From Pyropia haitanensis (Eukaryota > Rhodophyta > Bangiophyceae > Bangiales > Bangiaceae): a DNA stretch of 64,000 nucleotides. A program made the position numbers and the translations under genes. The stretch spans positions 930,001 to 994,000 of the forward strand of contig SDUX01000001.1 in assembly GCA_008729055.1 (NCBI GenBank), given 5' to 3'. Positions 24,378 to 35,318 of this stretch are shown here, one piece after another. How positions within the stretch are numbered: position 1 is the first letter of the stretch; every line of letters begins with the position of its first letter. Below the pieces are notes generated by a model, which searched no databases, was not told where the DNA came from, and saw only the letters and a list, made by a program, of their open reading frames with translations.

Positions 24378-24981
24378 GCCACGAGCGCCGCGGCGGCCGC
24401 GCCCGGGACGAGGCTCCCCCACTGGGAGCCGGTCAGCCGCACCAGGTGCGCGCGCAGCTGGACGGCCAGGCGGGCGACGGCGGGGTGGGGGGACCCGCCG
24501 CCGGCCGGGGCGGGCGCCCGGCGGCCGCCGCCGGCGGCCGCCGCCGCACCGTCGGCCGCGGCGGCCTTGACGAGTGGCTCAAAGACGTAGCGCGCCAGGA
24601 CGGTGGTGGCGGTGGTGGTGGTGGCGGGGGAGGTGGGGGCGGGGCGCCCGCCTGCCGGCGACCCGCCGCCGTCCCCCCCCCGCGGACCCCCGCCCGCAGC
24701 CGCCGCGTCCGCCGGGGCCGCCCCCGCTCCCCCGCCACCGCCGGGCGTGTCGGCCACAATCGCGACAACGTAGCGCTCGAGGAGGTCCTCTGCGAGCAGT
24801 GGCCGGCACGCGCCCGCGACGGCCGACAGGTAGTCGGCGAGCGCCGGGTGGCGCGCCGCGTACGCGGGGACGCCGCCCGCGAGGACGCGGGTGAAGAGGC
24901 AGCGCGGGTAGACGGCGCGGGTGCAGAGGAGGGTGGCGGTGGCGGTGGCGAGGAAGTCCGCGACCGCGTCGACCGCCTCGG
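23666..24981 (-). CDS. REV7: REV7/MAD2L2 HORMA-domain protein, 5' end not resolved
   Basis: REV7 is the HORMA subunit of DNA polymerase zeta and a shieldin partner, acting in translesion synthesis and repair. The internal exon 24981-24158 opens after a CTACAG acceptor and reads AEAVDAVADFLATATATLLC, then RAVYPRCLFTRVLAGGVP, RHPALADYLSAVAGACRPLL and ERYVVAIVAD, matching the REV7 N-terminal half; CRFEVVVYTRG follows Gly/Pro-rich inserts. A GTACGT donor at 24157 joins in phase 0 to exon 23779-23666 (EFAPGAYAVEPLKDADP ... VELTSYVERPLPRRRA), the safety-belt end. The intron is 378 nt. The first exon with the ATG should lie between about 24990 and 25500 but I could not place it; the long frame there opens only with TTG. 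The inserts make this protein larger than animal REV7 (~211 residues). Confidence 0.82.
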
Positions 24982-25687
24982 CTGTAGGGGTAGGGGGGGG
25001 GGGGGGGGGGAGGGCGGGGGGGGGGGGTACGCGTGGCTGTGCCGGGGGGGGGGCATCCTCGCCGCCGCCTGCCACCTTCCCGGGGGTGGGACAGGCCCCG
25101 AGGCGCGTGGCGAACGAGCGGCCTGGAGGAGGGAGGCAGGAGGAGGGGCCAAAGGTGGAGGGAAGGGCGCTGTCGCCGCTGGCGCCAGAGCCGCGCCACG
25201 CGAGGAACGCTACAGAGGCGGGCGGTGACGGTGACGGTGACGGTGGTGCCGGCAGGTCAGGCGTTGGCTGGCGCGGTCGCCGACAGGTCGTCGCAGGCGG
25301 TGGCGTCGAAGGTCGCCGCACCGTCGTTGGCTGCACAGCAGTTTCGGCGCGCCCCCCCGCGGCGCAGTGCACCGCAAAACAGAAAACGCGTGCAAAAAAC
25401 GCACTGGCCAGAGCAGCCTGGATGTGGTCAAAGCCCAGATGTGGAGACAAGCTCTCAGCCTTGCACGGGATCGGATATGGCCCGTTGACCAATGGGAAGG
25501 TGGGAGCGACCCAGTCTGGACATTGACCAGATCAAACCACACTTGGAAAACGGCAATACTCCCTGTTCTGCCGTTGCCGCGGGCGCGGCCGCCCACACGA
25601 CCGTGCGTTCCGCCTCTCCCCCGCAAACCCCCACCCCCCTCGCCCCACCCCTCTTTTTCCCCGTTCCCCCCATTGTCATCCCGTCCC
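24982..25687. other. gap between REV7 and the FAD oxidoreductase gene
   Basis: The reverse strand probably holds the first exon and promoter of REV7, including a GAAG|GTGGCA donor candidate near 25075. Around 25370-25560 the DNA becomes AT-richer and non-repetitive, with no ORF that I recognise. Confidence 0.4.
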
Positions 25688-27442
25688 TCACCCACTGGGT
25701 GCGCCCCCACCGAGTGCGGCAACCACCGCCTCCCCTGCCCGACGCCCCCCCGCCACCGCCCCCTCCACCGTCGGGCTCACCCACCAGTCGCCCGCCACGT
25801 ACACCCCCCCCACAGCGACGCCGTCCCCCCCCCCCCTCCCGCCCACCACCTGTGCCACCTGCGCGCCGCGGATGGTCGCGGGCACGCCCGCCGCGGCCAG
25901 CCGCGTCCACCCCGCCACGGCGGCGCCCCCAAACCAGTCGGCCAGCTGCGACCGCACCGCCGCGTCGAGCGCCGCGTCGCCGCCGCCGCCGCCGCTGGCA
26001 ATCGTGTCCGCGTCGGCGCCGACAATGGTCGCCGACACGAGGCCCCGCCCGGCGGGCGCGTACGTGTCGGCCACGGCCGCGGGGAAGCACACATTGTTGA
26101 CGGGCCCGCCGCCAGTGCCGTTGAGGATGAGCGCCCGCGGGTGGGGCGTCGGCGGCGTCGCGGCGTCGGTGGCGTAGTAGAGGCACGTGGACGACCGCAG
26201 CGCGGCGGGTGGGGGCAGCGCCGCCGCAACCGCCGCGGCAGCCGACGGCGCGGCGGCCGAGGCGGCCAGCAGCCGCCGCGCCGCGGTCACGTCGGCGGCC
26301 ACCACGACGGCGCGGGCAGACAGGACGTCCCCGCCGTCGAGCGTCACGCTCGTCGGCGTCACCGCCGCGACGGGCGACCGCAGCGCGATGCGCACACGGT
26401 CGGCCGGCAGCGCCGCGGCAACCGTCGCGGGCACGGCGCCAATGCCGCGCGCCGGGAGGGAGGCGCGGCCGACGGAAAAGGCGCGAAAGACGTACCGGAA
26501 GAGCGCCGACGATTGGGCGTCGAGGTCCGACAGGAAGATGCCGCGGTAAAAGGGGCGGAAGAAGGCCGCCACAAACGCGGGCGAGAAGCCGCACGTGTCG
26601 GTGAGGTAGGCGGCCGTCGACGGTGCGCCATCGGCGGCGGCTGCAATGGCCTCGGGTGACGAGAGGAGGGTGGACAGCCGCAGCGCACCGACGCGCACCT
26701 TGTCGGCCAGGCTGCCGATGGGGGCGGTTAGGACGGCGGGCAGGGTGGCGGGCGCACGCAGCGGGTCGGCGAGGAGGTGGAACGCCGACGGGGAGGTGGC
26801 CGACGGCGTGTCCGCGGGCATCCGCACGACCGCACCGGGGAGGAAGGGCCGCAGGTCCAGCGCGTCATAGTCAACGCTGCAAGGAGAGGGCACAACAACA
26901 GGAGAGGCGGGAGGGAATCAACGACGGCGGGCCACCCACGCACAAACAGTGCGTGTGCAACGCACGGACGCAAGAACAGTGGTGCAGCCCAAAGAACAAA
27001 GCAACAGCCGGCCGCACCAGTCAGTCAGTAAGGTGGCCCAGCCACAAGCCCGGACCATACAGAGCCACCAGCGCGGGGAAGACGCGAACAGACGGGTGCG
27101 GCCGGCGGAGTCTCTCAGTCGCCACCTCGGCGACCGCACCCTCCTTCCTCCCTCCCTCCCCCCCCCCCCCCCCCCCCCGGAGCCGACGCTTGCAACGTAC
27201 AGCTGCCGCTGCGACTCGTACGCCTCGATAAACACGTGGAAGCCGCGGTCCAACAAGAACCCATCCACCTCGTCCGTGCGCATGCGGCCGCCCACCCCGT
27301 CGGCCGCGTCCACCACCACCACCGACAGGCCCGCGGCGGCCGCCGTCGCGGCGGCGGCCAGGCCCGCCATCCCCGCGCCCACCACCACCACATCCGCCGC
27401 GGAGCCGCCCAGCCCAGACGCGTCGGCCGCGGCGGCCGCCAT
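25688..27442 (-). CDS. FAD-dependent amine-oxidase/carotene-isomerase-like oxidoreductase, plastid-type
   Basis: Two exons, 27442-27201 and 26876-25688, join in phase 2 over a 324-nt intron (GTACGT donor, CCTTGCAG acceptor), giving 476 residues. The first exon carries the dinucleotide motif [20 protein letters not shown] and VGGRMRTDEVDGFLLDRGFH; the splice gives RQLVDYDALDLRPFLPGAVV. Exon 2 has GFSPAFVAAFFRPFYRGIFL and ends with GGVYVAGDWWVSPTVEGAVA, the C-terminal FAD motif. This matches plant and cyanobacterial NAD(P)/FAD oxidoreductases related to protoporphyrinogen oxidase and carotenoid desaturases; the substrate is not established. The ATG at 27442 is the minimal start. The open frame upstream contains SPAFGLPPAPVSAAAPRR, a likely transit peptide, and an ATG at 27744 lies in a different frame across a C run, so the true start may be there. 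Confidence 0.82.
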
Positions 27443-27566
27443 TGCCAGCGGCGGCCGCCGCGCCCGTGCCGGCCGGCGGGCGCGCCCGTCACGGGGCGCC
27501 GGCGGGACGCCGCCGCCACCACGACCGCGGCGCGCCGCCGCCGCGCCCACCGCCGTGCCGTGCCAT

Positions 27567-27613
<47 letters not shown>

Positions 27614-28274
27614 GGGTCGGGACCGCGACGCCGGCGGCACACGGCGCGGCGCGGCGGCCGACACGGGCGCGGGCGGGAGGCCAAACGCGGGGGAGGCGGT
27701 GCCGCGCGGCGGCGGCGGCGGGGGGGGCGCCGCCGCGCGTCCATCGGGGGGGGGGGGGAGGGGGGGGAATGGGAACGATGGGGGGAGCGTGCGGGGAGGG
27801 AGGGGGGGGGGGTGGGGGGGGGGGCGGGCGAGGTGGGCGTCGTGACCCCGCAGCCGAGACCCGGCGCGCCGCGGCAGAGGGCGCGCGCCGCGACGCCGCG
27901 GCCGCGGCGGCGGCGATGGCGGCGCGGGATCTCCGAGGCGCCCGAGCAGTGTGGCCGCGCGGGCGCTGGGGCGCCTGCGTGTGCGTCCGATCGATCCGGT
28001 CGTCTGTGTCGCGGCCGACGGGGGACCCCCGCCGCGGGGGGGCCCGTCGCCCGCCGCGCTGCGGCGCGGCTGCTGCCACCACCCCCAGCTGGCACCCCAA
28101 CGCGGCGGCGCCAGCTGGCGGGGGGGGGGGGGGCTGCGCCGCTTACCAGCTGGCGCCGGCCGGTCTGCCGGGCGGCGGTGCGCGCGCCGCTCCCGTCGCC
28201 GTCGGCGTCCCCCCTGTGCCGACCCGCCTCCCCCCCCCGCATCACCCCCGCTCCCTCCCCCCAACGTTGGCGCC
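27443..28274. other. divergent gap: oxidoreductase 5' end and BSD gene upstream region
   Basis: The reverse strand carries the probable transit-peptide coding part of the oxidoreductase (27443-27744), interrupted by G/C runs near 27716-27770. The remainder, 27780-28274, is G- or C-rich upstream sequence of the BSD-domain gene and shows no other gene. Confidence 0.45.
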
Positions 28275-28321
28275 ATGGCCAGCCCGGCGAGCGACCCGCC
28301 GGTGGGCGGCGCAACCGCCAA

Positions 28322-28361
<40 letters not shown>

Positions 28362-28407
28362 ACCGGCGGCGGCACCGGCGCCTCCGCCGCGGCGGCGCCC
28401 GCGGCAT

Positions 28408-28439
<32 letters not shown>

Positions 28440-28841
28440 TCCGGGGCACCGGCGCCCGCCGCCGCGCCCCCCCCCCCCTCCCTCCTCTCCACGTGGGGCT
28501 CTGTGTGGTCCTCCATTGCCGAGACGGTCACGGCCGCCCCCCCCCCCCCTCCCCCACGGCGGGCGGCGGCGCGGACCCCCCCCCCCCTGCCGGCGCGGCC
28601 GCCGCCGCCGCCGCCGGTGGCGGTGGCGACGCCGCCACCGCCAACCCGCTGGCGTCCCTGTGGTCTGGCGTCGCGTCGTCGCTGTCGGCGGGCGCGGCGG
28701 GCGCGGGGGAGCACGCCGCGGCGGTGCGGGAGCGGTCCGTGGCGCTGCTGTCGGGGGTGGGGCTTGGCGGGGGGGCGGAGGGGGGGGGCGGGAGAAACGC
28801 CGCTGGGGGTGGTGGTGGTGCTGGCGGCGGTGACGGCGGTG

Positions 28842-28883
<42 letters not shown>

Positions 28884-30153
28884 GGGGGGGGGGGGGGGGG
28901 CGCGGCGGGAGGGGGGGGGACGCCCGCGGCGGCAGCCTGGGCGGTCTGGGCGGCATGGCGCGCGGGGTGGGCGGCGTCGTGGGCGGGCTCGAAGCGTCGG
29001 CCGCGCGCGTCACCGCCGCGTCGTCGCAGCTGCTCGCGTCGGCGTCGTCGAGCCTGTCCGCCACCACCACCGACGCGCTGCAGACGGTCTTTGCGGATGG
29101 CACCACGCCGGCGGGCAAGGCGGGGGGGGGCGCCGCCCGCGGCGGACCGGCCGCCGCGGCCGGCCGCGGGGCGGGGCGCCTCGATGGGGGCGCGCCCGCG
29201 GCGGCGGCCGACGGGGCCACCGCCGCCGCCGCCACCGCCGCCGCGGCGCCGCGGTCCCCCCTCTCGCCGATGGCCATGCTCACCGCCGCCGCGTCGGTGG
29301 TGCGGTCCATCTCTGAGGAGGGCGCCGCGCCCGCCGTGGCCGCCATCCCCCCCTGGGCGCCCGCCGCGCTGCCGGCCGCCGAAGCCGCCGCCGCGCCACG
29401 CCTGGAAGCGCGCCTGCGGGCGCTCGTGGCGGACGCGCTCGCCTCCCGCGACGCCCGCACCGCCCTCTTCCTGCCGCCTACGGACCGCTCCCGGCCGGGC
29501 GGCTCGCCCGCCGCCGCGGCGGTCGCGGCGCTGCCCGACGGGTGGTCCCCGGCGGCGGCCGCCACCGTCGCCGCCGCGTCGGGCGCGCTGCGCGCAGACG
29601 GGAACCTGCAGGCGCTGCGGTCGGGGCTGGTGCCGCGGCGGCTGTCGGACGATGCGTTTTGGCGCATCTACTTTGGGCACGTTGCCCGGCTGCGGGCGGA
29701 GCTGCGCGGGGAGGGGGGGGGGGGGGAGGGGGGGGGGGGGGGAGGGGCGGGGGCGCGCGAGGGGGTGGGGGGGGGGGGCGCAAGGGGGCGGCGGGCGGCG
29801 GGCGACCCCGCATGGATGACCACGTGGGGCAGACGCTATTTGGGGAGGAGGAGGAGGACCAGGCGGAGGAGGGGGAGGCGGAGGCAGAGGCGGAGGGGCA
29901 GGCCACGGCGGCGCCGCCCGTGCCGCCGGCGGCCGCCGCGGCGGCCGCCGCCGCGCCCGCCGCCGTGGCCGAGGTGGCTGCGGCCGCCGCGGCCGCGGCG
30001 GGCCGGCCGGTGGCGCTGTCGGCCAAGCCGGCGGCCGCCGCGGCCTTGCCGGCAGGGGCGGGCCCGCCGGCGGACGCGGCGGCGCGGCCGCCGGCGGCGG
30101 CGGCCAAGGAGGCGTGGGAGGACGAGCTGGACGATATTTTTGGGGAGGCGTGA
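28275..30153 (+). CDS. BSD-domain protein, frame interrupted at two homopolymer regions
   Basis: The start MASPASDPPVGG has the context cgccATGG. Frame 1 ends with SLLSTWGSVWSSIAETVTAA, typical of the N-terminus of BSD-domain proteins of the BSDC1 type. After the C run at 28537-28548 a second frame continues with LASLWSGVASSLSAG, LASASSSLSATTTDALQTVF and the BSD motif LSDDAFWRIYFGHVARLRAEL (about 29642-29704). After the G runs at 29709-29780 a third frame reads MDDHVGQTLFGEEEEDQ and ends WEDELDDIFGEA, an acidic tail found in this family. BSD domains occur in TFIIH p62, synapse-associated proteins and plant homologues; the function of this subgroup is poorly known. I infer one gene whose frame is broken in this assembly. 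Confidence 0.72.
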
Positions 30154-30576
30154 GCGGCCGGTGGGGGTGGAGGGCGATGCGGCAGGGGGGGGGCAGCGGG
30201 GGGCGCCCACCGGGGGGGGGGGCGGGGGGGGGAAGGGGGGGGAGGGGGAGAGGGAGGGGGGGGGGGTGACATCGACGCGCGTAGCCATAGACGAATAGGG
30301 CACTTGGCCGGCCACTGCCGTCACGGCCGCCGCACCCCCCCCGCCGCGGGTGCGCGGCGCTCACCCGCCGCCGCGGTCGCCGGCGGCGGCGCTCCCCCCC
30401 ACCACTGCCCGCCCGGCGGTCGGTCGACGCCGTCACCCCGCGGCTGCGGCCGCCCCTGGCGTGCGGCCGCCCCTGGCGGGCGGCCGCGGCGGCCGCGCGC
30501 CGCGCCGCGCGGCGGCCGCGCGCCGCGGCGGGCGGCCGCCCCCCCCGGTACCGACGCCCCGTCGCGGCCTGCGGCC

Positions 30577-30614
<38 letters not shown>

Positions 30615-31252
30615 CCGCGCGCGTGCCGGCCGCCCCCGTCCCCCCCGCGCGCGGCCGCACCCGCGGGGCGCCCACGCGGCGCCCGCACCCCAGCCCCGCC
30701 CCGCGGGTGTCGGCGCGGCCGCCGCGGCGGCCGGCGGCCGGCGGACCCCCCCGCGGCGCGCGGCCGCCGCCCGCCGCCCGCGGCCGACGCGGCGGCGGCG
30801 CCGCGACGGCGCGGCGGGGGGGGCGGCAGGCGGTCTCCCCCCCACCCCCCCCCCCCTTGCCCCCCGCGTGCGACTGACGGCGCCACCCCGCCCCCCACGC
30901 GCGTGCAACCGCCCGCGGCGGCGGCAGGGTCGGCGCCGACGCCTCTTGTCGGGGGGGGGCCCCGGGTGGGGGGGGAGGGCGGCCGCCCGCCAGACGCCGC
31001 GCCGTCCATGCGCGCTGCTCCCCCCCCCCCGGCGGCGGCGGCGCCACCGGCGGGCGGCAGCGCGGGCACGGCGGCGGCCGCGGCGGCCGGCGGCGGCGGC
31101 GGCCGACGGCGCCCCCGCCGCGGCGGCGGCTGCCGCGGACCCGCGGCGGCCCCTCCTTCCGCTGCCGCCGCCGCCGCCTGCCGGCGCCCCGCCGCCGCGG
31201 CGCCACCGTCGACGCCGTTCCCCCCGCCCCCCACCCCCACCCGTCCCCCGTC
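30154..31252. other. low-complexity region, no gene recognised
   Basis: Frames on both strands are long but consist of Arg/Pro/Gly/Ala stretches. G runs at 30186-30270 follow the BSD gene stop; further on GCC/GCG repeats dominate. Nothing with a domain is visible. Confidence 0.45.
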
Positions 31253-31306
31253 ATGGCGCGACCAGCGGCGGCGGCGGCGGCCGCCGCGGCCGCCCTCCTT
31301 GGCATG

Positions 31307-31366
<60 letters not shown>

Positions 31367-31392
31367 GCCGCGGACGGCGCCAACGGTGGTGG

Positions 31393-31423
<31 letters not shown>

Positions 31424-31900
31424 CCGTGCGGCCACGCGGGCCCCGCCGGCCGCACCGCCAACGCCGCCGCGGGCGACGCGTGCCGCGCCGCCGTTGCGGG
31501 CGCGGCCGCGGGGTGCGGTGCGTCGTGGCGCGCCGCCGCCGCGTGCGGCCGGCCCCGCCCGAGCCACACGGACGCAGAGAGGGTGGGGCGGCGGCGCGCT
31601 GCTGCTCGGGTGTGGACTGTTGGGGGGGGCGCGGCGGCGGCGGCGGCCGCGGCACCCGCGGCGGCGTCGCCGGGGACCAACAGGGGTGGCGCCTCGTGGG
31701 CGGCCGCGTCAGCGTGGCGCCGCCGCCCCTGCCCCAGCCAACCCGACACCGCGTGTGGCGGCGGCGACCGCTGCGACTCGGAGGGAGCGTGTGGTGGGGG
31801 CGTGGCGGCGGCCGCGGCGCCCGCCGCCGCCGCCGCCGCCGCCGCGGGCGCGGTGCGCGTCGGCTCCACTGGCGTCGTCGTCGACGGGGCACCCCGTGCT
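31253..31900 (+). CDS. possible Ala-rich secreted protein with cysteines (tentative)
   Basis: A pyrimidine-rich leader precedes an ATG (gtcATGG) that opens [18 protein letters not shown] followed by a long Ala run, compatible with a signal peptide. About 50 residues later comes ordinary-looking sequence with spaced cysteines: APCGHAGPAGRTANAAAGDA, AGCGASWRAAAACGRPRP, and later SQPDTACGGGDRCDSEGACG. The frame then becomes Arg-rich and the gene end is unknown. It may be the first exon of a gene extending to the right. The alternative is that this is just a repeat-driven open frame; I recognise no family. Confidence 0.25.
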
Positions 31901-33527
31901 CGGGCCGCCCGACCGCCGCCCTCTGCTCCGCGGACAGCCGCTACACCCGCCTGGCGTCGTCGCTCGCCGACGTTGGCCCGTCGGGCCGCCGCGGCCCCGC
32001 CGCGGCGGCCGACCCGCCGCGGGGACGCGCGGCCGACGCGGCGGTCCACGGGCGCCAGCGCGGCGCTCGTCACCGCCCCTCGCCGGCGGCGGCGGGTCGG
32101 GCCACCGCGGCGCCACCGCGGCGCGCGGGGAGCGCCGTGGCCGCCCCCCCCCGCCGCCCACGCAACGTTGGCCGCGTCGGCGGCGGCGGCGCGGCGGGGC
32201 GGCGGACTGTTTTTTTTTTCGGCGACGGCCTGGCCATGGGCTGCGCGTTCCCCGGCGACGGCGGACCGCGGGCGGCCGGCGCGCAGGCGCGGCGAGCCGC
32301 GTCACGCCCGCCGCGCAGCTGCGCGCCGCGTTTGGACGTGGCCGCCGCGGCGGCGGGCGGCCGCCGCCGCGGCGTCCCTCCCCCGTCGCCATCCCCGCGT
32401 CGACCTCTGTCCTTTTTTTTCCACCGCCGGCTGTCGACCCGCGCCGCCCCGCGCCGCCCGTCGACCGGTTCCACCTGGCGGCGGCCGACGTGGCCGACGG
32501 CGGCGGCAGCGGCGGCGGCGGGGCGGGCGCCCACCCGGGCGCGGCGCCCCTACCCGCGCGGCGGTCGCGCGGGTGCGGGCGCCCCCGCGTGGCGGCGGCG
32601 CGGGGTCGCTGTCGCCGCCGCCGCGTCCGGGGGCGGACGGGTGTGCCCGCCGACGGCGGCGCGCGCGCCGCGGCGGCCGGCCGGTCGGCCGCGGCGACGG
32701 GGGGTGCCGCCGGCCGGCTGGCCGGGGGCGCGGCCGAGGTGGGCGGCCGGTCGGACCGGGGGGTGGCGGCGGCGGTGGTGGTGGAGGCGGCGGCGGCGGC
32801 GGCCGCGGCGGCGGCGGCGGCGGCGGGTGAGGGGGGGGGGGGGGGTGGCGTCGGGCGTGCTCGACGGGTCCGCGGGGGCGCCCTTTGGGGGGTGACCAGG
32901 ACGTGGCGCCAGCAGAGGGCGGCGGGGAAGTGCGCGTACGCGCGGGTAGAGGGGCTGCGGGGGATGCTGCGGGCGTGGTCGTGTAGGGGCGGTGGCGGGC
33001 GGGGTGGATGGGGGGTGGCCAGCCGTTTTGCGGTTGGGTGGGGGGGGGGGGGGGGGGGGGACGGAGGAGCGCCAACCCGGGGTGTGTCGGGGGTGGAGGG
33101 GGATGCGGCGGTCGCGCCGCTGGCGGGACGCTGGCGGGCCCTGTGGCCGCACCGGGAGAGGCCCGTCGGGCGCCGGCGGAGCGTGTGGCTCTTGCCAATG
33201 GCGCCGCCGCGGGGGCGTGTCTGCAGCGGGTGGCGGAACGCGCGCGTCGTCTCGGCCGCCTGCCTCGTGTGTACCGTTCCACGTGTGGGAGCGGCCGCGG
33301 GACACCCGCGCGCGCACCTCCCGTGCGGCCGCCCAGGGGGTGGTAGGGCTGCCCCCCCCACGGTGGGAGACACCCGCCACGGAGCGGTGGGCGAGCGGGC
33401 GGACGGGGAGCGGCTCGTGGACCGCTGCCCAGACGCGCCGCCACTCGGCGGGTGGACGCGGAGCTGCCGGTCGTCGCCGCGTGCCGCGGCTGGGGAGCCC
33501 GCTCGTTGACCTGGCGGCACCACACCA
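31901..33527. other. low-complexity region with scattered coding-like segments
   Basis: Forward frames include short, less repetitive pieces such as CSADSRYTRLASSLADVG (about 31930) and FFFGDGLAMGCAFPGD (about 32212), separated by frame changes and by T runs at 32211-32219 and 32412-32419. These may be exons of one forward gene, but I cannot assemble it. From 32830 to 33527 there are G runs and no recognisable product. Confidence 0.3.
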
Positions 33528-34166
33528 GTGGGTGCGCCACCATATGAGGGGGCACCCCGCCTCTTTGGGGAGGCTCGCCCCATGCTGAGGGGGGCGCCGC
33601 CACCGCCACCAGCACCGCCGCTGCTGCCGCCGGCGCTGCCAGAGCGCCAGTGGACGCGTGTGGAGGGAGTGCGCCTCCCCCTGCGTGCGGGCACAGAGGC
33701 AGGAGGCCGCGGCGGTATCAGTGCCGGCGGCGGCGGCGGCGGCGCCGCCGCCGCTGCCGCCGCCGCCGTCGCCAGCGACGCCAGTAGCCGCCGTTTGGCA
33801 TCAGGCACGCCGCTTGGGGGCGTGCTCGTGGCGCGCCCCGGAGCCGCGGTGGCCGGGCCCACCGGCACGCCCCCCGGCACGCCGCGTGCTGCAAGCGCGC
33901 CCCTTGCCGCCGTCGCCTACTGCGGCTCGACGCATGCCGCTGCGCCTGGGCGGGCCGCGGCGATGGCCGCGGAGGCACGACCGCAGGTGGGCGCCACGCC
34001 CATCCGCGGCGGCACCGCTTGCTGCGCCCGCCGCACCGCTGGCGTTGCCGCCGTCGCGGCCGACGTGCGAGAGGCAGAGGGGGCGTCTGTAGCAAGGCCA
34101 TTCCAGCGTCAAGAACCTCCAAGCGGGATGCCCTACTGTTTGTACCCAGGACGTAGGCTTGTGTAA
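33528..34166 (+). CDS. unassigned coding-like frame (strand uncertain)
   Basis: This forward frame has high GC at third codon positions and a mixed composition between 33594 and 34060: ERQWTRVEGVRLPLRAGTEA, VASDASSRRLASGTPLGGVL and later VRPFQ-like sequence before the stop. The first codon is not ATG; an ATG occurs at about 33583 (MLRGAPPP). The reverse strand over 33880-33300 is in register, so it shares the third positions and also looks coding ([20 protein letters not shown]). A possible CAG|GTGGGC donor follows EARPQ near 33987. No family is recognised. Confidence 0.25.
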   Translation: MGAPPYEGAPRLFGEARPMLRGAPPPPPAPPLLPPALPERQWTRVEGVRLPLRAGTEAGGRGGISAGGGGGGAAAAAAAAVASDASSRRLASGTPLGGVLVARPGAAVAGPTGTPPGTPRAASAPLAAVAYCGSTHAAAPGRAAAMAAEARPQVGATPIRGGTACCARRTAGVAAVAADVREAEGASVARPFQRQEPPSGMPYCLYPGRRLV

Positions 34167-35318
34167 CGTGCATTTAAAAAAGAGTTTGCACAAGAGTTGG
34201 TGTCTCCAATGCCATAACTGTTTAGAAGATAGTATTGGATGCGCACTTGTCCACGGCGTCAGCTGCTGGATGCAAGGCCGTGGAGGCCCAAAGAATACGG
34301 CTGCTGCGTCGCATCTCGGCCAGCCGCTCGGTCCCCCAGTTGTGGTTTCACCTCGGCCGCTGAAACGCTCGCCGGGAGATTGGGGGCGGCGGCCACCCGC
34401 GTGTCCCGCGGCGGGGGGGGAACACCCCAAAGGGGCGCCCGCCGCGGCCGCCTCCAGCAGAGCCCGCCGCCCGCGCCACGCGACCCCACACGGAGGACCG
34501 GGCGGCGGGTCTCGCTCCCGCCGCCACCCGCCACCCGGCGCGGGCGGCGGCCGCCGTGGCGGCGGCGCATGATCCGCCCGGTCGTGCGGCGGGCGTGTCT
34601 GCCAGAGGTTTGGTGGGGGGGGGGGGGGGGGGGGGAGCGGGCTCGCCGGCCGACCGCCGCTGCGGTGACCTGCGCGTGGGTGCGGGACGCGACGGGCGGC
34701 GGGGGGGTGGCGACCCCCCGCGCGGCCGCGCACGGCTCGGCCGCACCCCCCACGGGCGCCGCCCTCGTCGAGGTCGTGGCGGGTGGCCAGCCGCGGGGCC
34801 GCCTGCCGCGGCCGCCGGCGCCTGCCGCCGCCGCCGCCGCTTGCCGCTGCGCGCGTCTGTCGTTGGCGGCCGCCGCCGTTGCCGCCGTCGCCGCCGCCGT
34901 CGTTGCCGGTGTGCGCGGCGGGCGCCTCCCGTCGCGCCGCCCGCGGCTGGCGTGACCGCCGCACACCCGTCTGTCGGCCCGCCGCAAGGCGGTGGTGGCG
35001 TTCACGCCACTCACCCCCCCGCCCCCCCCCCCCCCGCGGAGCAGAGCGCGCTCCTGCCGTCCCCTCGTTGCCGTTGCCCCGTTTTCCCGTATTTGCCGTG
35101 TACACCCCGCCCGTCGTGGCGGGGCGGCTGCGGCAGAGGGACGGGCGGCGGTGGCGTTGGGGGTGTGGACGCACCGCCTCCGCCGCTGGGGGTTTCCCGT
35201 CCCCTGTCCTGCTTCTTGCATTTCTAACCTCCCCTCACGCTCTTCCCACGCCTTCCTTTCCTGCTCACCTGCCTTCCCCTCTCCCACCCTCGCCACCTCC
35301 CCTGCTGCCGCGGCCGCC
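34167..35318. other. region upstream of the alpha/beta hydrolase gene
   Basis: 34130-34300 is markedly AT-richer than its surroundings. From about 34640 to 34955 a forward frame reads PTAAAVTCAWVRDATGGGG and ends in a hydrophobic stretch (LSLAAAAVAAVAAAVVAGV) before a stop at 34955; it could be a last exon with a C-terminal membrane or GPI signal, but I cannot connect it. The final 250 bases are C/T-rich leader before the ATG at 35319. Confidence 0.35.

Noticed and set aside
26918..31567. 1,549-codon open frame on the reverse strand
   Set aside because: It is open only because GC-rich DNA lacks stops. Its first part is Arg/Gly/Pro noise; only the last ~240 nt before the splice donor at 27200 are real (exon 1 of the FAD oxidoreductase).
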